Notes: generated by a model from the letters alone, not told the origin. 64,000 nt of DNA from Tissierellales bacterium (GCA_028280805.1 JANQLB010000035.1:1-64000); one strand, 5' to 3'. Shown: positions 9,826-20,587, counted from the stretch's first letter. Numbers and translations: made by a program.

Positions 9826-11100
9826 ATGTTATCAACTCTGAGAAACGCATGGAAAATTCCAGATTTAAGAAAGAAAATTTTATTTACTCTATTGATGTTG
9901 TTAATTTTTAGATTAGGAGCAGCTATACCAGTTCCGGGTATTGACAGACAGCATATTGCTGATATGTTTGCAAGTCAACCTGGAGGAATATTAGACTTTC
10001 TAAACTTGATGTCGGGTGGTGCTTTTGGAGATTTTACCATCTTTGCTCTTAACATTTATCCTTACATTACTGCTTCAATTATCATTAACCTATTAACAAT
10101 GGCAATACCAAAACTTGAAGCATTAGCTAAGGAAGGCGAAGAAGGCAGAAAGAAAATGGCACAATACACAAGATATGCTACAGTTGTTTTAGCATTAATT
10201 CAAGCAATTGCTTTTGCATTAGGATTCTTTAGAGGAGCTTTGATTGACAAAGATGCACTTTCAGTAATTGTTGTAGTTGTAACTCTAACCGCAGGAACTG
10301 CATTCTTAATGTGGTTGGGAGAGCAGATTACAGAAAAGGGAATAGGTAATGGAATATCTTTAATAATATTTATAGGTATAGTTTCCAGATTACCTACTTC
10401 ACTTTATCGAATTATAAATAGCGTAGCTATTGGTTCCGTTAATATCTTAGAGATTATTATATTTGCAGTAATAGCACTAATTATTATAGCAGCTGTAATA
10501 GCTATACAGCAGGGTCAGCGAAAAATACCTGTGCAGTATGCAAAAAGGGTAGTAGGTAGAAAGATGTATGGTGGTCAAAGTACCCATATTCCTATCAAGG
10601 TATTAATGGCTGGTGTAATTCCAGTAATATTTGCCAGTTCACTATTAGCATTTCCTCAAACAATGACAATGTTCATAGGTGGAGGTTTTGGAGACTGGGT
10701 ACAAGAGTATTTAACTCTTGCTGGAGGCGTTGGAAGATATGTTTACTCAATATTAAACATTATTTTAATAATATTCTTCACGTATTTCTATACAGCAGTT
10801 CAATTTAATCCTATAGAATACGCTAACAATTTAAAGCAGCATGGGGGTTTTATACCGGGTATTAGACCGGGCAGACCAACTTCTGAATATTTAAATAAGG
10901 TAGTATCAAGAATAACAATAGTAGGAGCTTTAACTTTAGCTTTTATTGCAACGCTGCCTGTATTAGTTAACACTTTTTCAGCCTTAGAAATAGGGTTTGG
11001 AGGTACAGCACTGCTTATCGTTGTTGGTGTTGCCTTAGATACAGTTAAACAAATAGAATCACAAATGTTAATGAGACATTATAAAGGCTTTTTAAAGTAA
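9826..11100 (+). CDS. secY: Preprotein translocase subunit SecY
   Basis: A 424-residue membrane protein forming the SecYEG channel. I see ten hydrophobic segments, the plug region after TM1 (PVPGIDRQHI) and the cytosolic loop with QHGGFIPGIRPGRPT before TM9. It begins one base after the rplO stop with GGTAGAGGTG as binding site. It is the normal last transport gene of the spc operon and is followed by adk. Confidence 0.98.
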   Translation: MLSTLRNAWKIPDLRKKILFTLLMLLIFRLGAAIPVPGIDRQHIADMFASQPGGILDFLNLMSGGAFGDFTIFALNIYPYITASIIINLLTMAIPKLEALAKEGEEGRKKMAQYTRYATVVLALIQAIAFALGFFRGALIDKDALSVIVVVVTLTAGTAFLMWLGEQITEKGIGNGISLIIFIGIVSRLPTSLYRIINSVAIGSVNILEIIIFAVIALIIIAAVIAIQQGQRKIPVQYAKRVVGRKMYGGQSTHIPIKVLMAGVIPVIFASSLLAFPQTMTMFIGGGFGDWVQEYLTLAGGVGRYVYSILNIILIIFFTYFYTAVQFNPIEYANNLKQHGGFIPGIRPGRPTSEYLNKVVSRITIVGALTLAFIATLPVLVNTFSALEIGFGGTALLIVVGVALDTVKQIESQMLMRHYKGFLK

Positions 11101-11146
11101 GCTCATATTAATGATATGAAATAGAACTCCTTAAGGAGATGATATT

Positions 11147-11797
11147 TTGAGAATAGTATTATTAGGTCCTCCAGGGGCTGGTAAGGGAACTCAAGCAGCA
11201 AGTATTGTAAAAAAATACAAAATACCTCATATTTCAACTGGTGATATTTTTAGAAAGAATATAAAAGAAAAAACTGCATTAGGTAATAAAGCAAAAGAAT
11301 ATATTGATAAGGGAGCCTTAGTTCCGGACGATATTGTTGTGGCTATTGTTGAAGATAGGCTTACTAAAGAAGATTGTAAACATGGATTCATGCTTGATGG
11401 ATTTCCAAGGACTGTAGCTCAAGCACAGGCACTTGATGAAAAACTTCAAAATCTTAGTATTAATCTAGATAAAGTAGTCAACATTGAAGTCCCGAAAGAA
11501 GAACTTATTGAAAGAGCAGTTGGGAGGAGAATATGTAAAGAATGTGGAAAAACATATCATATTAAATTTAATCCTCCAGCTAAAGAAGGAGTATGCGGTA
11601 AGTGTGGAGAAGAACTCTACCAAAGAAAAGATGATATTAAAGAAACGGTTAGTAAGAGAATAGAGATCTATTTGCAGGAAACTAAACCATTAATTAATTA
11701 CTATGAAAAGCAGAAAATTTTAATTAAAGTAAACGGAGAGCAGGATATTGATAAAGTATTCTCTGATATTGTTAATGCTCTGGGGAGTAAAATCTAA
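11147..11797 (+). CDS. adk: Adenylate kinase, zinc-binding LID type
   Basis: A 216-residue enzyme that interconverts ATP plus AMP with 2 ADP. The P-loop [10 protein letters not shown] is at residues 7-16, the AMP-binding STGDIFR segment follows, and the DGFPRT motif is present. The LID domain holds four cysteines (CKEC and CGKC, about residues 128-153) that bind structural zinc, as in Gram-positive enzymes. The start is TTG after AAGGAGATG. Its stop overlaps the map start by one base. Confidence 0.97.
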   Translation: MRIVLLGPPGAGKGTQAASIVKKYKIPHISTGDIFRKNIKEKTALGNKAKEYIDKGALVPDDIVVAIVEDRLTKEDCKHGFMLDGFPRTVAQAQALDEKLQNLSINLDKVVNIEVPKEELIERAVGRRICKECGKTYHIKFNPPAKEGVCGKCGEELYQRKDDIKETVSKRIEIYLQETKPLINYYEKQKILIKVNGEQDIDKVFSDIVNALGSKI

Positions 11798-12543
11798 TGA
11801 TAATAATTAAAACCAAACGGGAAATTGACAAAATGAGGAATGCTGGAAGGTTAGTAGGTAAAACACATGACTTTCTTAAAAAGCTTATTGTCCCGGGTAT
11901 AACAACTAAGGAATTAGATAAAGCGGCTGAAGAGTATATAATAAGTCACAACGGCATTCCAGCTTTTAAAGGGTATCATGATTTTCCGTCAAGCATTTGT
12001 ACTTCAGTGAATGAAGAGGTGGTTCATGGAATTCCGGGATTAAAAAAGTTAAAAAATGGCGATATTATTAGTATAGATATAGGAACTATAGTAGAAGGAT
12101 ATTGTGGTGATGGAGCTGTAACCTATGCCGTTGGAGATATATCAAGTGAAGCTAAAAGACTTATTAAAGTCACAGAGAAGTCCTTTTTTGAAGGAATAAA
12201 ATTTGCAAAAAAGGGCAATAGACTTTCTGATATATCTAATGCTATTCAAAACTATGTTGAAAAGAATGGTTTTTCAGTAGTTAGGGACTTTGTAGGTCAT
12301 GGTATTGGACAGAAAATGCATGAAGCACCAGAAATACCTAATTTCGGACCACCTGGCTTAGGACCAAGACTTACACCCGGAATGATACTTGCTATAGAGC
12401 CTATGGTAAATCAAGGTTCTTATCATGTGAAAATTCTAGAGGATAATTGGACCACAGTTACTGTAGACAATAAGTTATCTGCTCATTATGAACATACAGT
12501 ATTGATTACGGATGGAGAACCGGAGCTTCTAACTGTTGTATAA
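11797..12543 (+). CDS. map: Methionine aminopeptidase, type I
   Basis: A 248-residue metalloenzyme that removes the initiator methionine. Metal ligands are visible: Asp in SIDIGT, Asp in [13 protein letters not shown], His in [10 protein letters not shown], Glu in AIEPM and Glu in YEHTVLIT. The start overlaps the adk stop by one base. This adk-map-infA order is classic for Firmicutes. Confidence 0.97.
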   Translation: MIIIKTKREIDKMRNAGRLVGKTHDFLKKLIVPGITTKELDKAAEEYIISHNGIPAFKGYHDFPSSICTSVNEEVVHGIPGLKKLKNGDIISIDIGTIVEGYCGDGAVTYAVGDISSEAKRLIKVTEKSFFEGIKFAKKGNRLSDISNAIQNYVEKNGFSVVRDFVGHGIGQKMHEAPEIPNFGPPGLGPRLTPGMILAIEPMVNQGSYHVKILEDNWTTVTVDNKLSAHYEHTVLITDGEPELLTVV

Positions 12544-12563
12544 CCTACAAAGAGGTGAAGTTT

Positions 12564-12845
12564 GTGGAAACTACTAGTGATATAGTTATAGGTCAGATTG
12601 TAAAATCAAAGGCTGGAAGAGATAAAGGTAGAATATTTTTAGTTACTAATGTTTTAGACGATAAGTTTGTAGAGATAGTTGATGGTGATTTAAGAAAAAT
12701 AGATTCTCCAAAGAAAAAGAAAATAAGACATCTAATTGTTTATAATTCGATTGTTAAAGATTATAAAGCAAAAATAGAAAATGGCGATAAGATTAATAAC
12801 GCCTATATAAGAAAAATTTTAGGTGTTTATAACAAAGAGATATAA
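12564..12845 (+). CDS. KOW-domain RNA-binding protein (L14e-like)
   Basis: A 93-residue protein with an N-terminal KOW/SH3-like segment (IGQIVKSKAGRDKGRIFLV) that resembles the archaeal/eukaryotic L14e/L6e/L27e fold. A gene of this kind is common between map and infA in Clostridia; its role is unproven, and ribosome or RNA binding is inferred from the fold. I choose GTG 12564 over GTG 12555, because AGAGGTG at 12551-12557 is then well spaced. Confidence 0.85.
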   Translation: METTSDIVIGQIVKSKAGRDKGRIFLVTNVLDDKFVEIVDGDLRKIDSPKKKKIRHLIVYNSIVKDYKAKIENGDKINNAYIRKILGVYNKEI

Positions 12846-12875
12846 TTTGCATTGTTAGGGAGGTTTGATTACCTA

Positions 12876-13094
12876 ATGTCAAAAAAAGATGTAATTGAGG
12901 TTCAGGGGACAGTTGTAGAGGCTTTGCCAAATGCTATGTTTAGGGTAAAGCTTGAAAATGAGCATGAAGTATTAGCACATGTATCTGGAAAATTAAGAAT
13001 GAATTTTATTAGGATATTACCGGGTGATACGGTTACTTTGGAATTATCGCCTTATGATCTAACCAGAGGAAGAATAACATGGCGTAATAAGTAG
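12876..13094 (+). CDS. infA: Translation initiation factor IF-1
   Basis: A 72-residue S1-like OB-fold protein that blocks the A site during initiation. It starts [18 protein letters not shown] and ends RGRITWRNK, both standard. I choose the ATG at 12876 although the frame opens upstream, because the length then matches the family exactly. AGGGAGG is 12 bases upstream, a slightly long spacing. Confidence 0.97.
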   Translation: MSKKDVIEVQGTVVEALPNAMFRVKLENEHEVLAHVSGKLRMNFIRILPGDTVTLELSPYDLTRGRITWRNK

Positions 13095-13109
13095 CAAGGA
13101 GGGATTACA

Positions 13110-13223
13110 ATGAAGGTAAGGTCGTCAGTTAAACAGATATGTGAAAAATGTAAAGTAATTAAAAGAAAAGGTAGAATAATGGTTATTTGTGAAAACCCTA
13201 AGCACAAACAAAAGCAAGGTTAG
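13110..13223 (+). CDS. rpmJ: Ribosomal protein L36
   Basis: A 37-residue zinc-ribbon protein starting [15 protein letters not shown]. The zinc ligands are Cys11, Cys14, Cys27 and His32, so this is the zinc-containing form. GGAGGG precedes the ATG. It is too short for many gene finders but its place between infA and rpsM is standard. Confidence 0.96.
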   Translation: MKVRSSVKQICEKCKVIKRKGRIMVICENPKHKQKQG

Positions 13224-13251
13224 CTAGAGTTTAATAATTCTCTAGTTTTTT
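13224..13251 (+). terminator. Weak terminator or attenuator between rpmJ and rpsM
   Basis: A 6-bp stem CTAGAG/CTCTAG with a 10-base loop, then six T. The stem is short and AT-rich, so partial readthrough into rpsM is likely. The 129 bases after it hold only AT-rich DNA and the rpsM binding site; a TATAAT-like box near 13266 has no good -35. Confidence 0.5.
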
Positions 13252-13380
13252 CCCATGTTTTTTAGTATAATTATAATTTGTTAGTATGTTTAATACGCGG
13301 CTGCTTTATATAAATATTTTAGTTTTATTTATTTAATAGCAATAAATAGTGTTGTACAGTTATAGGAGGTGTAAAAGACA

Positions 13381-13749
13381 ATGGCCAGATTAGCAGGTAT
13401 TGACTTACCTAGAGACAAAAGAGTTGAGATAGGTTTAACTTATATTTATGGTATAGGTAGACCAAGATCAAATAAAATACTAGAAGAAGCAAATGTCAAC
13501 CCAGATACTAGGGTTAAAGATCTTACAGAGGCAGAACTAAGCAGCTTAAGAAGTATCATTGATAAATTCATCGTTGAAGGAGATTTAAGAAGAGAAATTG
13601 CTTTAAATATTAAGCGTCTTAAAGAAATAGGAAGCTATAGAGGATTAAGGCATAGAAGAGGACTTCCTGTAAGAGGTCAGGGAACAAAAAATAATGCAAG
13701 GACTAGAAAAGGTCCAAAAAAACTAGCTAGTAAGAAGAGGAAAAAGTAA
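13381..13749 (+). CDS. rpsM: Ribosomal protein S13
   Basis: A 122-residue 30S head protein that bridges to the 50S and touches P-site tRNA. It begins [25 protein letters not shown] and has the basic C-terminal [19 protein letters not shown] tail. It starts the alpha-operon part of the cluster. Confidence 0.98.
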   Translation: MARLAGIDLPRDKRVEIGLTYIYGIGRPRSNKILEEANVNPDTRVKDLTEAELSSLRSIIDKFIVEGDLRREIALNIKRLKEIGSYRGLRHRRGLPVRGQGTKNNARTRKGPKKLASKKRKK

Positions 13750-13763
13750 AGGAGGGAGATTAA

Positions 13764-14165
13764 TTGGTAGCTAAGAAGAAAACTAGCAATACTCGTGTAA
13801 GAAGAAAAGAGCGTAAAAATATTGAAAGAGGTCAAGCTCATATACAGTCTACTTTTAATAATACTATAATAACCTTATCTGATATGCAGGGAAATGTAAT
13901 ATCTTGGGCAAGTGCAGGTCAATTAGGGTTTAAAGGATCAAGAAAAGCTACTCCTTATGCAGCTCAGAATGCTGCTGAAGAAGCTGCTAAAAAAGCAATG
14001 GAACATGGTCTTAAAACTGTAGAAGTCTATGTAAAGGGTCCTGGTTCAGGTAGAGAAGCTGCAATAAGATCCCTACAGGCAGCTGGATTAGAAGTTAGTT
14101 TAATAAAAGATACTACTCCGATTCCGCACAATGGTTGCAGACCACCAAAGCGTAGAAGAGTATAG
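13764..14165 (+). CDS. rpsK: Ribosomal protein S11
   Basis: A 133-residue platform protein of the 30S subunit. Conserved blocks are [31 protein letters not shown] and the C-terminal [13 protein letters not shown]. The start is TTG, 8 bases after GGAGG. Confidence 0.98.
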   Translation: MVAKKKTSNTRVRRKERKNIERGQAHIQSTFNNTIITLSDMQGNVISWASAGQLGFKGSRKATPYAAQNAAEEAAKKAMEHGLKTVEVYVKGPGSGREAAIRSLQAAGLEVSLIKDTTPIPHNGCRPPKRRRV

Positions 14166-14192
14166 TAAATACAGATACAGGAGGTGTAGGAA

Positions 14193-14819
14193 ATGGCGAG
14201 ATATACAGGACCAGTTTGTAGGCTTTGTCGTAGAGAAGGACAAAAGCTGTATTTAAAAGGAGATAAATGTTTTTTAGATAAATGTCCAGTTTCAAGGAGA
14301 AACTATCCACCTGGACAGCATGGTCAAGGTAGAAGAATAAAACTGTCTAGCTACGGTATGCAGTTAAGAGAAAAGCAGAAGGCACGTAGACATTATGGAG
14401 TATCTGAAAGTAAAATGAGAAAGTATTTTGCAATGGCTGATAGAATGCAAGGCATTACTGGTGAGAACCTTCTTAAGATACTAGAATTGAGATTAGACAA
14501 TGTTGTATATAGATTAGGTCTTGCTGAATCAAGAGCAGAAGCAAGACAATTAGTTACACATGGTCACATTAAGGTGAATGGCAATAAAGTAGATATTGCA
14601 TCTTATTTAACTTCAGCAGGAGATACAATTGAAATTAAGGAAAAGAGTAAAAATTCACCAAAATTTAAACAGCTTGCTGAAAGACATCAAGGTAACGTTA
14701 AGCAATGGTTACAGGTTAATGTTGAAAAGATGCAGGGAAGTATTGTTTCAGAGCCAACTAGGGAAGATATTGACTTAGCACTTGAAGAACATCTAATAGT
14801 TGAGCTATACTCTAAATAA
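14193..14819 (+). CDS. rpsD: Ribosomal protein S4, zinc-type
   Basis: A 208-residue 30S assembly initiator that also represses its operon in several bacteria. The N-terminus has Cys9, Cys12, Cys26 and Cys31, a complete zinc site. The S4 RNA-binding domain follows at about residues 98-160 ([22 protein letters not shown]). GGAGG precedes the ATG. Confidence 0.98.
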   Translation: MARYTGPVCRLCRREGQKLYLKGDKCFLDKCPVSRRNYPPGQHGQGRRIKLSSYGMQLREKQKARRHYGVSESKMRKYFAMADRMQGITGENLLKILELRLDNVVYRLGLAESRAEARQLVTHGHIKVNGNKVDIASYLTSAGDTIEIKEKSKNSPKFKQLAERHQGNVKQWLQVNVEKMQGSIVSEPTREDIDLALEEHLIVELYSK

Positions 14820-14886
14820 TAGATAAATTAGAATTGGTACCCTCAGAAATAGAAATAACAAAGATTATAAGGAGGGTTAATTGAAA

Positions 14887-15834
14887 ATGATTGAATTTGA
14901 AAAACCCAAAATAGAGGTAGAACAAATTAGTGATGATGGAACATATGGAAAGTTTATAGTTGAACCTTTAGAAAGAGGATATGCAACTACTTTAGGAAAT
15001 TCTTTAAGAAGAATACTACTTTCTTCATTACCTGGTGTAGCGGTACGCTCTATAAAAATACAGGGAGTACTTCATGAGTTTTCTACTATACCAGGGGTCT
15101 TAGAGGATGTTTCAGAAATTATTTTAAACATTAAGAAATTATCTGCAATTATGGATTCAGAAGAGCCTATCACCCTTAAGATAGAAGTTGAAGGCAAGGG
15201 AGTAGTTACAGCTGCTGATATTACAAGCAGCAATTATGTAGAAATATTGAATAAAGACTTGCATATTGCTACTTTAGAGGATGATGGAAAGCTTTTCATG
15301 GAAATGGAAATGGTAAAGGGTAGGGGTTATGTAAGTGCTGAGAATAATAAAGGCGAATCTCAAGCTATTGGTACAATACCTATTGATTCAATATTTACGC
15401 CAGTAAGAAAAGCAAATTTCCATGTAGAGAATACGAGGGTAGAGCAGAGAAGTGATTTTGATAAGTTGACGATAGAGGTTTGGACTGACGGTACAATCAA
15501 ACCTCAAGAAACAATGTCTTTAGCTGCAAAAATTCTCAATGAGCATTTACAGCTATTTATTGATTTAACTAACCACGTAAGTGATGTTGAAATAATGATT
15601 GAAAAAGAAGAAGATAAGAAGGAAAAAGTCTTAGAGATGACAATAGAAGAGTTAGATTTATCTGTAAGGTCGTATAACTGTTTAAAGCGAGCAGGTATAA
15701 ACTCAGTTGATGAGCTTACTCAGAAATCTGAAGATGATATGATGAAAGTAAGAAACCTTGGAAAGAAATCCCTTGAAGAAGTTGAGCATAAACTGGCTGA
15801 ATTAGGATTAGGGCTCAGGAAAGCCGAAGAATAA
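14887..15834 (+). CDS. rpoA: RNA polymerase alpha subunit
   Basis: A 315-residue subunit with an N-terminal dimerisation domain ([22 protein letters not shown]) and a C-terminal domain at about residues 245-315 with two helix-hairpin-helix elements that contact UP elements and activators. The start is ambiguous: TTG 14881 is 5 bases and ATG 14887 is 11 bases after GGAGG. I prefer 14887, because other Firmicutes alpha subunits begin M-(I/L)-E-x-EKPKIE. Confidence 0.96.
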   Translation: MIEFEKPKIEVEQISDDGTYGKFIVEPLERGYATTLGNSLRRILLSSLPGVAVRSIKIQGVLHEFSTIPGVLEDVSEIILNIKKLSAIMDSEEPITLKIEVEGKGVVTAADITSSNYVEILNKDLHIATLEDDGKLFMEMEMVKGRGYVSAENNKGESQAIGTIPIDSIFTPVRKANFHVENTRVEQRSDFDKLTIEVWTDGTIKPQETMSLAAKILNEHLQLFIDLTNHVSDVEIMIEKEEDKKEKVLEMTIEELDLSVRSYNCLKRAGINSVDELTQKSEDDMMKVRNLGKKSLEEVEHKLAELGLGLRKAEE

Positions 15835-15870
15835 ATATTGTTTTAGACCTAATAAAAAGGAGGGATAAGA

Positions 15871-16212
15871 ATGGCTAAATTAAGAAAGCTGGGACGCCCT
15901 ACTGACCATAGGCAAGCTATGTTACGTAACTTAGTTACAAGCTTATTGAAAAATGGTAAGATTGAAACAACTGTTACCAGAGCTAAAGAGACCAAGAGAA
16001 TGGCTGAAAAAATGATAACTCTTGGAAAAAAAGGCGATTTACATGCAAGACGTCAGGCTTTAGCTTATATTTATGATGAAACAGTAGTTAAAAACCTTTT
16101 TGATGATATAGCACCAAAATATGAAGATAGAAACGGAGGCTATACGAGAATTCTAAAATTAGGACCTCGTAGAGGCGACGGGTCAGAGATGGCGATATTA
16201 GAGTTAATATAG
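15871..16212 (+). CDS. rplQ: Ribosomal protein L17
   Basis: A 113-residue 50S protein, last gene of the alpha operon. It starts [19 protein letters not shown] and ends in the conserved [18 protein letters not shown] precedes the ATG. A hairpin terminator follows directly. Confidence 0.98.
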   Translation: MAKLRKLGRPTDHRQAMLRNLVTSLLKNGKIETTVTRAKETKRMAEKMITLGKKGDLHARRQALAYIYDETVVKNLFDDIAPKYEDRNGGYTRILKLGPRRGDGSEMAILELI

Positions 16213-16220
16213 ACTTTTAA

Positions 16221-16256
16221 AGGGATTAAGTTGCAGCTTAGCTTAGTCCCTGTTTT
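16221..16256 (+). terminator. Terminator of the ribosomal super-operon
   Basis: Stem GGGATTAAG / CTTAGTCCC (one G-T pair) with a 10- to 12-base loop, then TGTTTTAT. It lies directly after rplQ and before a separate promoter for the ECF genes. Confidence 0.8.
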
Positions 16257-16262
16257 ATATAT

Positions 16263-16291
16263 TTGATTAATTAGTATACATATGCTACAAT
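16263..16291 (+). promoter_or_regulatory. Promoter of ecfA1-ecfA2-ecfT
   Basis: TTGATT (16263-16268) and TACAAT (16286-16291), 17 bases apart, start about 40 bases before the ecfA1 start codon. It follows the rplQ terminator, so the ECF genes need not depend on ribosomal transcription. Confidence 0.6.
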
Positions 16292-16332
16292 AAAGCAGAA
16301 ATAATATGATGATTATAATAAAGAGGGATAAT

Positions 16333-17163
16333 ATGAGTAATGAAATGGTAACTATCAAAAATGTTACATTTGAATATACAAGTGCTGAAGATGATAAAAT
16401 TGCAGCCTTAAGGGATATTAATCTAACAATACAAAAAGGAGAATTTGTTGTTATATTAGGTCATAACGGCTCTGGGAAATCAACCTTGGCTAAATTAATC
16501 AATGCACTGCTTTTACCTACCAAGGGTGAAGTATTTGTAAATGGACTCAGTACATTAGATGAGGATAAAATCTGGAATATTAGGCAAAGAGCCGGGATGG
16601 TTTTTCAAAATCCTGATAATCAGATTGTTGCAACAATTGTAGAAGAGGATGTAGCATTTGGACCTGAGAATCAAGGTATAAATCCCTTAGAAATAAGGAA
16701 TAGAGTGGACGAAGCTTTAAAAATAGTAGGGATGTCTGAGTATAGAAAACACGCTCCTCACTTATTATCCGGAGGTCAAAAACAAAGAATTGCTATTGCT
16801 GGAGTTTTAGCCATGAAACCAGATTGTATAATTTTGGATGAGCCTACGGCAATGCTTGATCCTTTAGGGAGAAAAGAAGTAATGTCAACAATTAAGAAGC
16901 TTAATAAACATGAGAATAAGACAATTATTCATATTACCCACTATATGAATGAAGCTACTGAGGCAGATAGAATAATAGTTATGTCTGACGGAAAAATCTC
17001 TTTAGAAGGTACTCCAAGAGAGGTTTTTAGTCAAGTGGATAAGGTTTTAAGTCTAGGTTTAGATGTACCTCAGGTAACAGAACTTGCATTCACATTAAAG
17101 AAAGAGGGTGTAGATGTACCCTCAGATATATTAACTATAGAGGAACTGGTGATGTCCTTATGA
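16333..17163 (+). CDS. ecfA1: ECF transporter energising ATPase EcfA1
   Basis: A 276-residue ABC ATPase of the vitamin/micronutrient ECF module. Walker A is [10 protein letters not shown]-loop VFQNPDNQ, signature LSGGQKQR, Walker [14 protein letters not shown] and switch His in [10 protein letters not shown] start at 16333 ([11 protein letters not shown]), where GAGGG is well placed, instead of the upstream ATG at 16306. It overlaps ecfA2 by 4 bases (ATGA). The module powers separate S components such as bioY at 21.8 kb. Confidence 0.95.
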   Translation: MSNEMVTIKNVTFEYTSAEDDKIAALRDINLTIQKGEFVVILGHNGSGKSTLAKLINALLLPTKGEVFVNGLSTLDEDKIWNIRQRAGMVFQNPDNQIVATIVEEDVAFGPENQGINPLEIRNRVDEALKIVGMSEYRKHAPHLLSGGQKQRIAIAGVLAMKPDCIILDEPTAMLDPLGRKEVMSTIKKLNKHENKTIIHITHYMNEATEADRIIVMSDGKISLEGTPREVFSQVDKVLSLGLDVPQVTELAFTLKKEGVDVPSDILTIEELVMSL

Positions 17164-18014
17164 CAATTAAAATAAAAAATTTAACACATGTTTATAGCCC
17201 TAATACGCCGTTTGAAATTAAAGCTTTAGATAATATAAATATTTCTATTGACAATGGAGAATTTATTGGATTAATAGGTCATACCGGCTCTGGAAAATCA
17301 ACTTTAATTCAGCATTTAAATGGGTTACTAAAACCTACCAACGGAAAAATTGAAATTGATGATGATGATATACTTAGTAAGAGTGTAAGCTTAAAAAAAA
17401 TTAGACAAAAGATAGGATTAGTATTTCAATATCCAGAACATCAATTATTTGAAGAAACTGTATATAAGGATATATCTTTTGGTCCGAGAAATCTAGGTTT
17501 AGCAGAAGATGAAGTAGACTTAAGAATAAAGGAAGCTATGGAAGTAGTAGGTTTAGAATATGATATTATAAAAGACAGGTCACCATTTGACCTTAGTGGA
17601 GGTCAAAGAAGAAGAGTTGCAATAGCAGGAGTTCTTGCAATGAAACCAAAAGTACTTATTTTAGATGAGCCTACCGCAGGCCTTGATCCAAAGGGTAGAG
17701 ATGAAATTTTAGGACAAATAGAGCAGCTGTATAAAAGGTATAATATGACTATTATATTAGTATCACATAGTATGGAGGATATAGCAAAATTAGTTAATCG
17801 TCTTATAGTTATGTATAGAGGTAAAGTGGCTATGGATGATACACCGAGAGAAGTATTTAAAAGAGTAGATGAGCTTGAAAACATGGGACTTGCCCTTCCT
17901 CAAATTACTTATTTTATGAGAGCATTTAAAGAAAAGGTAAAGGATATAAGAGAAGATGTAATAACAGTTCATGAAGCAAAGAAAGAAATATTAGAATATT
18001 TAAGGAGAAATTAA
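17160..18014 (+). CDS. ecfA2: ECF transporter energising ATPase EcfA2
   Basis: A 284-residue paralogue of EcfA1. Walker A is [10 protein letters not shown]-loop VFQYPEHQ, signature LSGGQRRR, Walker [13 protein letters not shown] and switch His in VSHSMED. The heterodimeric pair with EcfA1 is normal. Its stop is one base before the ecfT start, so the three proteins are probably made together. Confidence 0.95.
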   Translation: MTIKIKNLTHVYSPNTPFEIKALDNINISIDNGEFIGLIGHTGSGKSTLIQHLNGLLKPTNGKIEIDDDDILSKSVSLKKIRQKIGLVFQYPEHQLFEETVYKDISFGPRNLGLAEDEVDLRIKEAMEVVGLEYDIIKDRSPFDLSGGQRRRVAIAGVLAMKPKVLILDEPTAGLDPKGRDEILGQIEQLYKRYNMTIILVSHSMEDIAKLVNRLIVMYRGKVAMDDTPREVFKRVDELENMGLALPQITYFMRAFKEKVKDIREDVITVHEAKKEILEYLRRN

Positions 18015-18015
18015 T

Positions 18016-18819
18016 ATGTTTAGGAATATAACCATTGGACAATATTATCCGGCGGAAACTGTTATACATAAGTTAGACCCGCGGATTAAAATTATAATTA
18101 CCTTTACCTTTATTATTTCTTTATTCTTTATTAATAGTTTTTATCCTTATATCTTTGTTCTAGCTTTCCTTTTAACAGCTATTAAGCTGTCTACCGTTCC
18201 TATTAGTTATATTTTAAGAGGACTTAAGCCTATAATGATTATCATAATTATTACTTTTTTAATAAATTTATTTATGACTAAAGGTGAGGTAGTTTATTCA
18301 TTAGGTCCATTAGATATTACAAAAGAGGGATTAATTCATGCAGGATTTATGGCTGTTAGACTTGTATTTTTAATAATAGGTACATCTTTACTTACATTAA
18401 CTACTTCTCCTATATCATTAACTGATGGTATTGAGAAATTGTTAAACCCTTTTAAAAAAATAGGTATTCCTGCTCACGAACTGGCTATGATGATGACTAT
18501 AGCATTAAGGTTTATACCAACACTATTAGAAGAAACTGATAAGATTATGAAAGCTCAAATGGCGAGAGGGGCAGATTTTGAAAGCGGCAATATAATTAAT
18601 AGAGCAAAAAGTTTAGTACCTTTATTAGTACCCTTATTTGTTAGTGCATTTCGCAGAGCTGACGAATTAGCTATGGCTATGGAGGCTAGATGCTATAGAG
18701 GTGGAGAAAATAGAACCAGAATGAAGCAGTTGAAGCTGCAAACCAGAGATTTTATTGTAATGGTCATTACTGGTCTTTTATTAGGAATTATAATATATTT
18801 TAGGATTAGTGAACATTAA
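18016..18819 (+). CDS. ecfT: ECF transporter transmembrane subunit EcfT
   Basis: A 267-residue membrane protein with about five to six hydrophobic helices and two cytosolic coupling motifs near the C-terminus: AQMARGADFES and MEARCYRGG. These Ala-Arg-Gly/Cys motifs bind the two ATPases. It has no substrate specificity of its own; the S component docks to it. Confidence 0.95.
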   Translation: MFRNITIGQYYPAETVIHKLDPRIKIIITFTFIISLFFINSFYPYIFVLAFLLTAIKLSTVPISYILRGLKPIMIIIIITFLINLFMTKGEVVYSLGPLDITKEGLIHAGFMAVRLVFLIIGTSLLTLTTSPISLTDGIEKLLNPFKKIGIPAHELAMMMTIALRFIPTLLEETDKIMKAQMARGADFESGNIINRAKSLVPLLVPLFVSAFRRADELAMAMEARCYRGGENRTRMKQLKLQTRDFIVMVITGLLLGIIIYFRISEH

Positions 18820-18869
18820 TATTAGAAGAATTTTTATTATGTAAAGTTTTAAAATTTAGGTGATTTGAA

Positions 18870-19604
18870 ATGAAGAATATTAAGCTTACTATTGAATATG
18901 ACGGTACTGATTTTAATGGATGGCAGATACAACCTAACCAGAGAACAATTCAAGATGAAATTCAAAAAGCTGTTAAAATCATGTGTAGACAAGACATTAA
19001 AATCTATGGAGCAGGAAGAACAGATGCTGGAGTTCATGCTAAAGGACAAGTTGCTAATTTTCATATTAGCTCTCATATATCTTGTAATCGCTTTGCCCCA
19101 GCTTTAAACAGTATTTTACCTAAAGATATTGTTATAAAAAAGTCAATAGAAGTTGATAAAGGATTTCATTCAAGATATAGTGCTGTTGCAAAAGAGTATA
19201 AGTACATTATATATAACGATACAACAAGAAGTTCAATACTTAGGAATTATTCATACTACGTTAACTATAATTTAGACATACAAAAAATGCAAAGAGCATC
19301 TAAAACATTGATAGGAACTTATGATTTTAAGACTTTTATGTCATCTGGCAGCTCTATAGGGGATACAGTAAGAACTATCTACTCATTAAACATAGAATCG
19401 GAAAAAAACATAATAGAAATCACCATTAAAGGGAATGGTTTCTTATATAATATGGTAAGAATAATAGTGGGCACTCTAATCGACATAGCAAGAGGAAAAA
19501 TACAAGAAAAAGCAATCAAAAATATTTTGTATTCAAAAAATAGAGAAACTGCTGGACATACTGCTCCTGCACAAGGATTATATCTTCAACAAGTTTTTTA
19601 CTAA
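18870..19604 (+). CDS. truA: tRNA pseudouridine(38-40) synthase TruA
   Basis: A 244-residue enzyme that makes pseudouridine in the anticodon arm of tRNAs. The catalytic Asp is in GAGRTDAGVHA at about residues 48-58. The GNGFLYNMVRIIVGTL C-terminal block is typical. It is common next to ecfT and rplM in Firmicutes. Confidence 0.96.
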   Translation: MKNIKLTIEYDGTDFNGWQIQPNQRTIQDEIQKAVKIMCRQDIKIYGAGRTDAGVHAKGQVANFHISSHISCNRFAPALNSILPKDIVIKKSIEVDKGFHSRYSAVAKEYKYIIYNDTTRSSILRNYSYYVNYNLDIQKMQRASKTLIGTYDFKTFMSSGSSIGDTVRTIYSLNIESEKNIIEITIKGNGFLYNMVRIIVGTLIDIARGKIQEKAIKNILYSKNRETAGHTAPAQGLYLQQVFY

Positions 19605-19618
19605 AAAAACATTGTGTC

Positions 19619-19647
19619 TTGACACACTAGGCACATTGTATTAAAAT
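19619..19647 (+). promoter_or_regulatory. Promoter of rplM-rpsI
   Basis: A consensus TTGACA (19619-19624) and TAAAAT (19642-19647), separated by 17 bases. It lies just past the end of truA. Confidence 0.75.
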
Positions 19648-19664
19648 AGGAATGTATGTTAGAA

Positions 19665-19715
19665 TACTAAAAATCCACTAGCCCCGGATTTTTATATATA
19701 ACTGGCATAGGAATA
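19665..19715 (+). ncRNA. L13 leader RNA (candidate)
   Basis: Between the promoter and rplM is the short stem AAATCC ... GGATTT enclosing ACTAGCCCC, followed by a run of T and ACTGGCATAGG. This layout agrees with my memory of the Firmicutes L13 ribosomal leader, thought to let L13 control its own operon. The family call is from memory and a covariance search would settle it. Confidence 0.6.
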
Positions 19716-19729
19716 AGGAGGGAAATGGA

Positions 19730-20158
19730 TTGAAAAGTTTTATAGCTAAACCAAATGAAGTTGTAAGAAAATGGTACATTATAGACGCTGAAGGAAAGAA
19801 GCTTGGTCGTCTTGCCACTGAAGTTGCAAAGATACTAAGAGGTAAGAACAAACCAACTTATACACCACATGTTGATACTGGAGATCATGTAATAATCATT
19901 AATGCCGATAAAGTTGAATTAACTGGAAAGAAGCTTGAGCAAAAGACTTATAAATACCATACTGGACATCCGGGTGGACTTAGAGAAATTTCATACAAAA
20001 CGATGATGGCTGATAATCCAGAGAAAGTATTTTTCTTGGCAGTTAAAGGTATGCTTCCAAAGAACAGTTTAGGAAGAAAAATGATTAAGAAAATGAAAGT
20101 ATATAGAGGAACAGAACATAGACATCAGGCTCAAAGCCCAGAAATGTTAGAAATATAG
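19730..20158 (+). CDS. rplM: Ribosomal protein L13
   Basis: A 142-residue early-assembly 50S protein. It starts at TTG ([19 protein letters not shown]) after GGAGGG and carries the conserved [13 protein letters not shown] and [19 protein letters not shown] blocks. It is cotranscribed with rpsI, 22 bases downstream. Confidence 0.97.
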   Translation: MKSFIAKPNEVVRKWYIIDAEGKKLGRLATEVAKILRGKNKPTYTPHVDTGDHVIIINADKVELTGKKLEQKTYKYHTGHPGGLREISYKTMMADNPEKVFFLAVKGMLPKNSLGRKMIKKMKVYRGTEHRHQAQSPEMLEI

Positions 20159-20180
20159 TTTTGTGAAGGGAGGACTATAA

Positions 20181-20573
20181 GTGGCGAAGATTCAATATTA
20201 CGGAACAGGCAGAAGGAAGAAGTCAATAGCTAGAGTAAGATTAGTTCCTGGTGAAGGTAACATTATTATAAATAATAGAAGCATAGATGAATACTTTAAC
20301 TTTGATACTCTTAAAGAAATAGTTAAAGAACCTATGAAGATTACTGAAACTTTAGGCAAATATGATGTACTTGTAACTGTAAACGGTGGAGGATTTACAG
20401 GTCAAGCCGGTGCAGTTAGACATGGTATATCTAGAGCATTAATTAAGGCTGACGGGGAATTAAGAGCAGTATTGAAAAAGACTGGATTCTTAACTAGAGA
20501 TTCAAGAATGAAAGAGAGAAAGAAGTACGGATTAAAGAAAGCAAGACGTGCTCCACAATTCTCAAAAAGATAA
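20181..20573 (+). CDS. rpsI: Ribosomal protein S9
   Basis: A 130-residue 30S protein whose C-terminal tail (RAPQFSKR) reaches the P-site tRNA anticodon. It starts at GTG ([18 protein letters not shown]) after GGAGG. A strong terminator follows. Confidence 0.98.
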   Translation: MAKIQYYGTGRRKKSIARVRLVPGEGNIIINNRSIDEYFNFDTLKEIVKEPMKITETLGKYDVLVTVNGGGFTGQAGAVRHGISRALIKADGELRAVLKKTGFLTRDSRMKERKKYGLKKARRAPQFSKR

Positions 20574-20587
20574 TATTATTAAAGATC

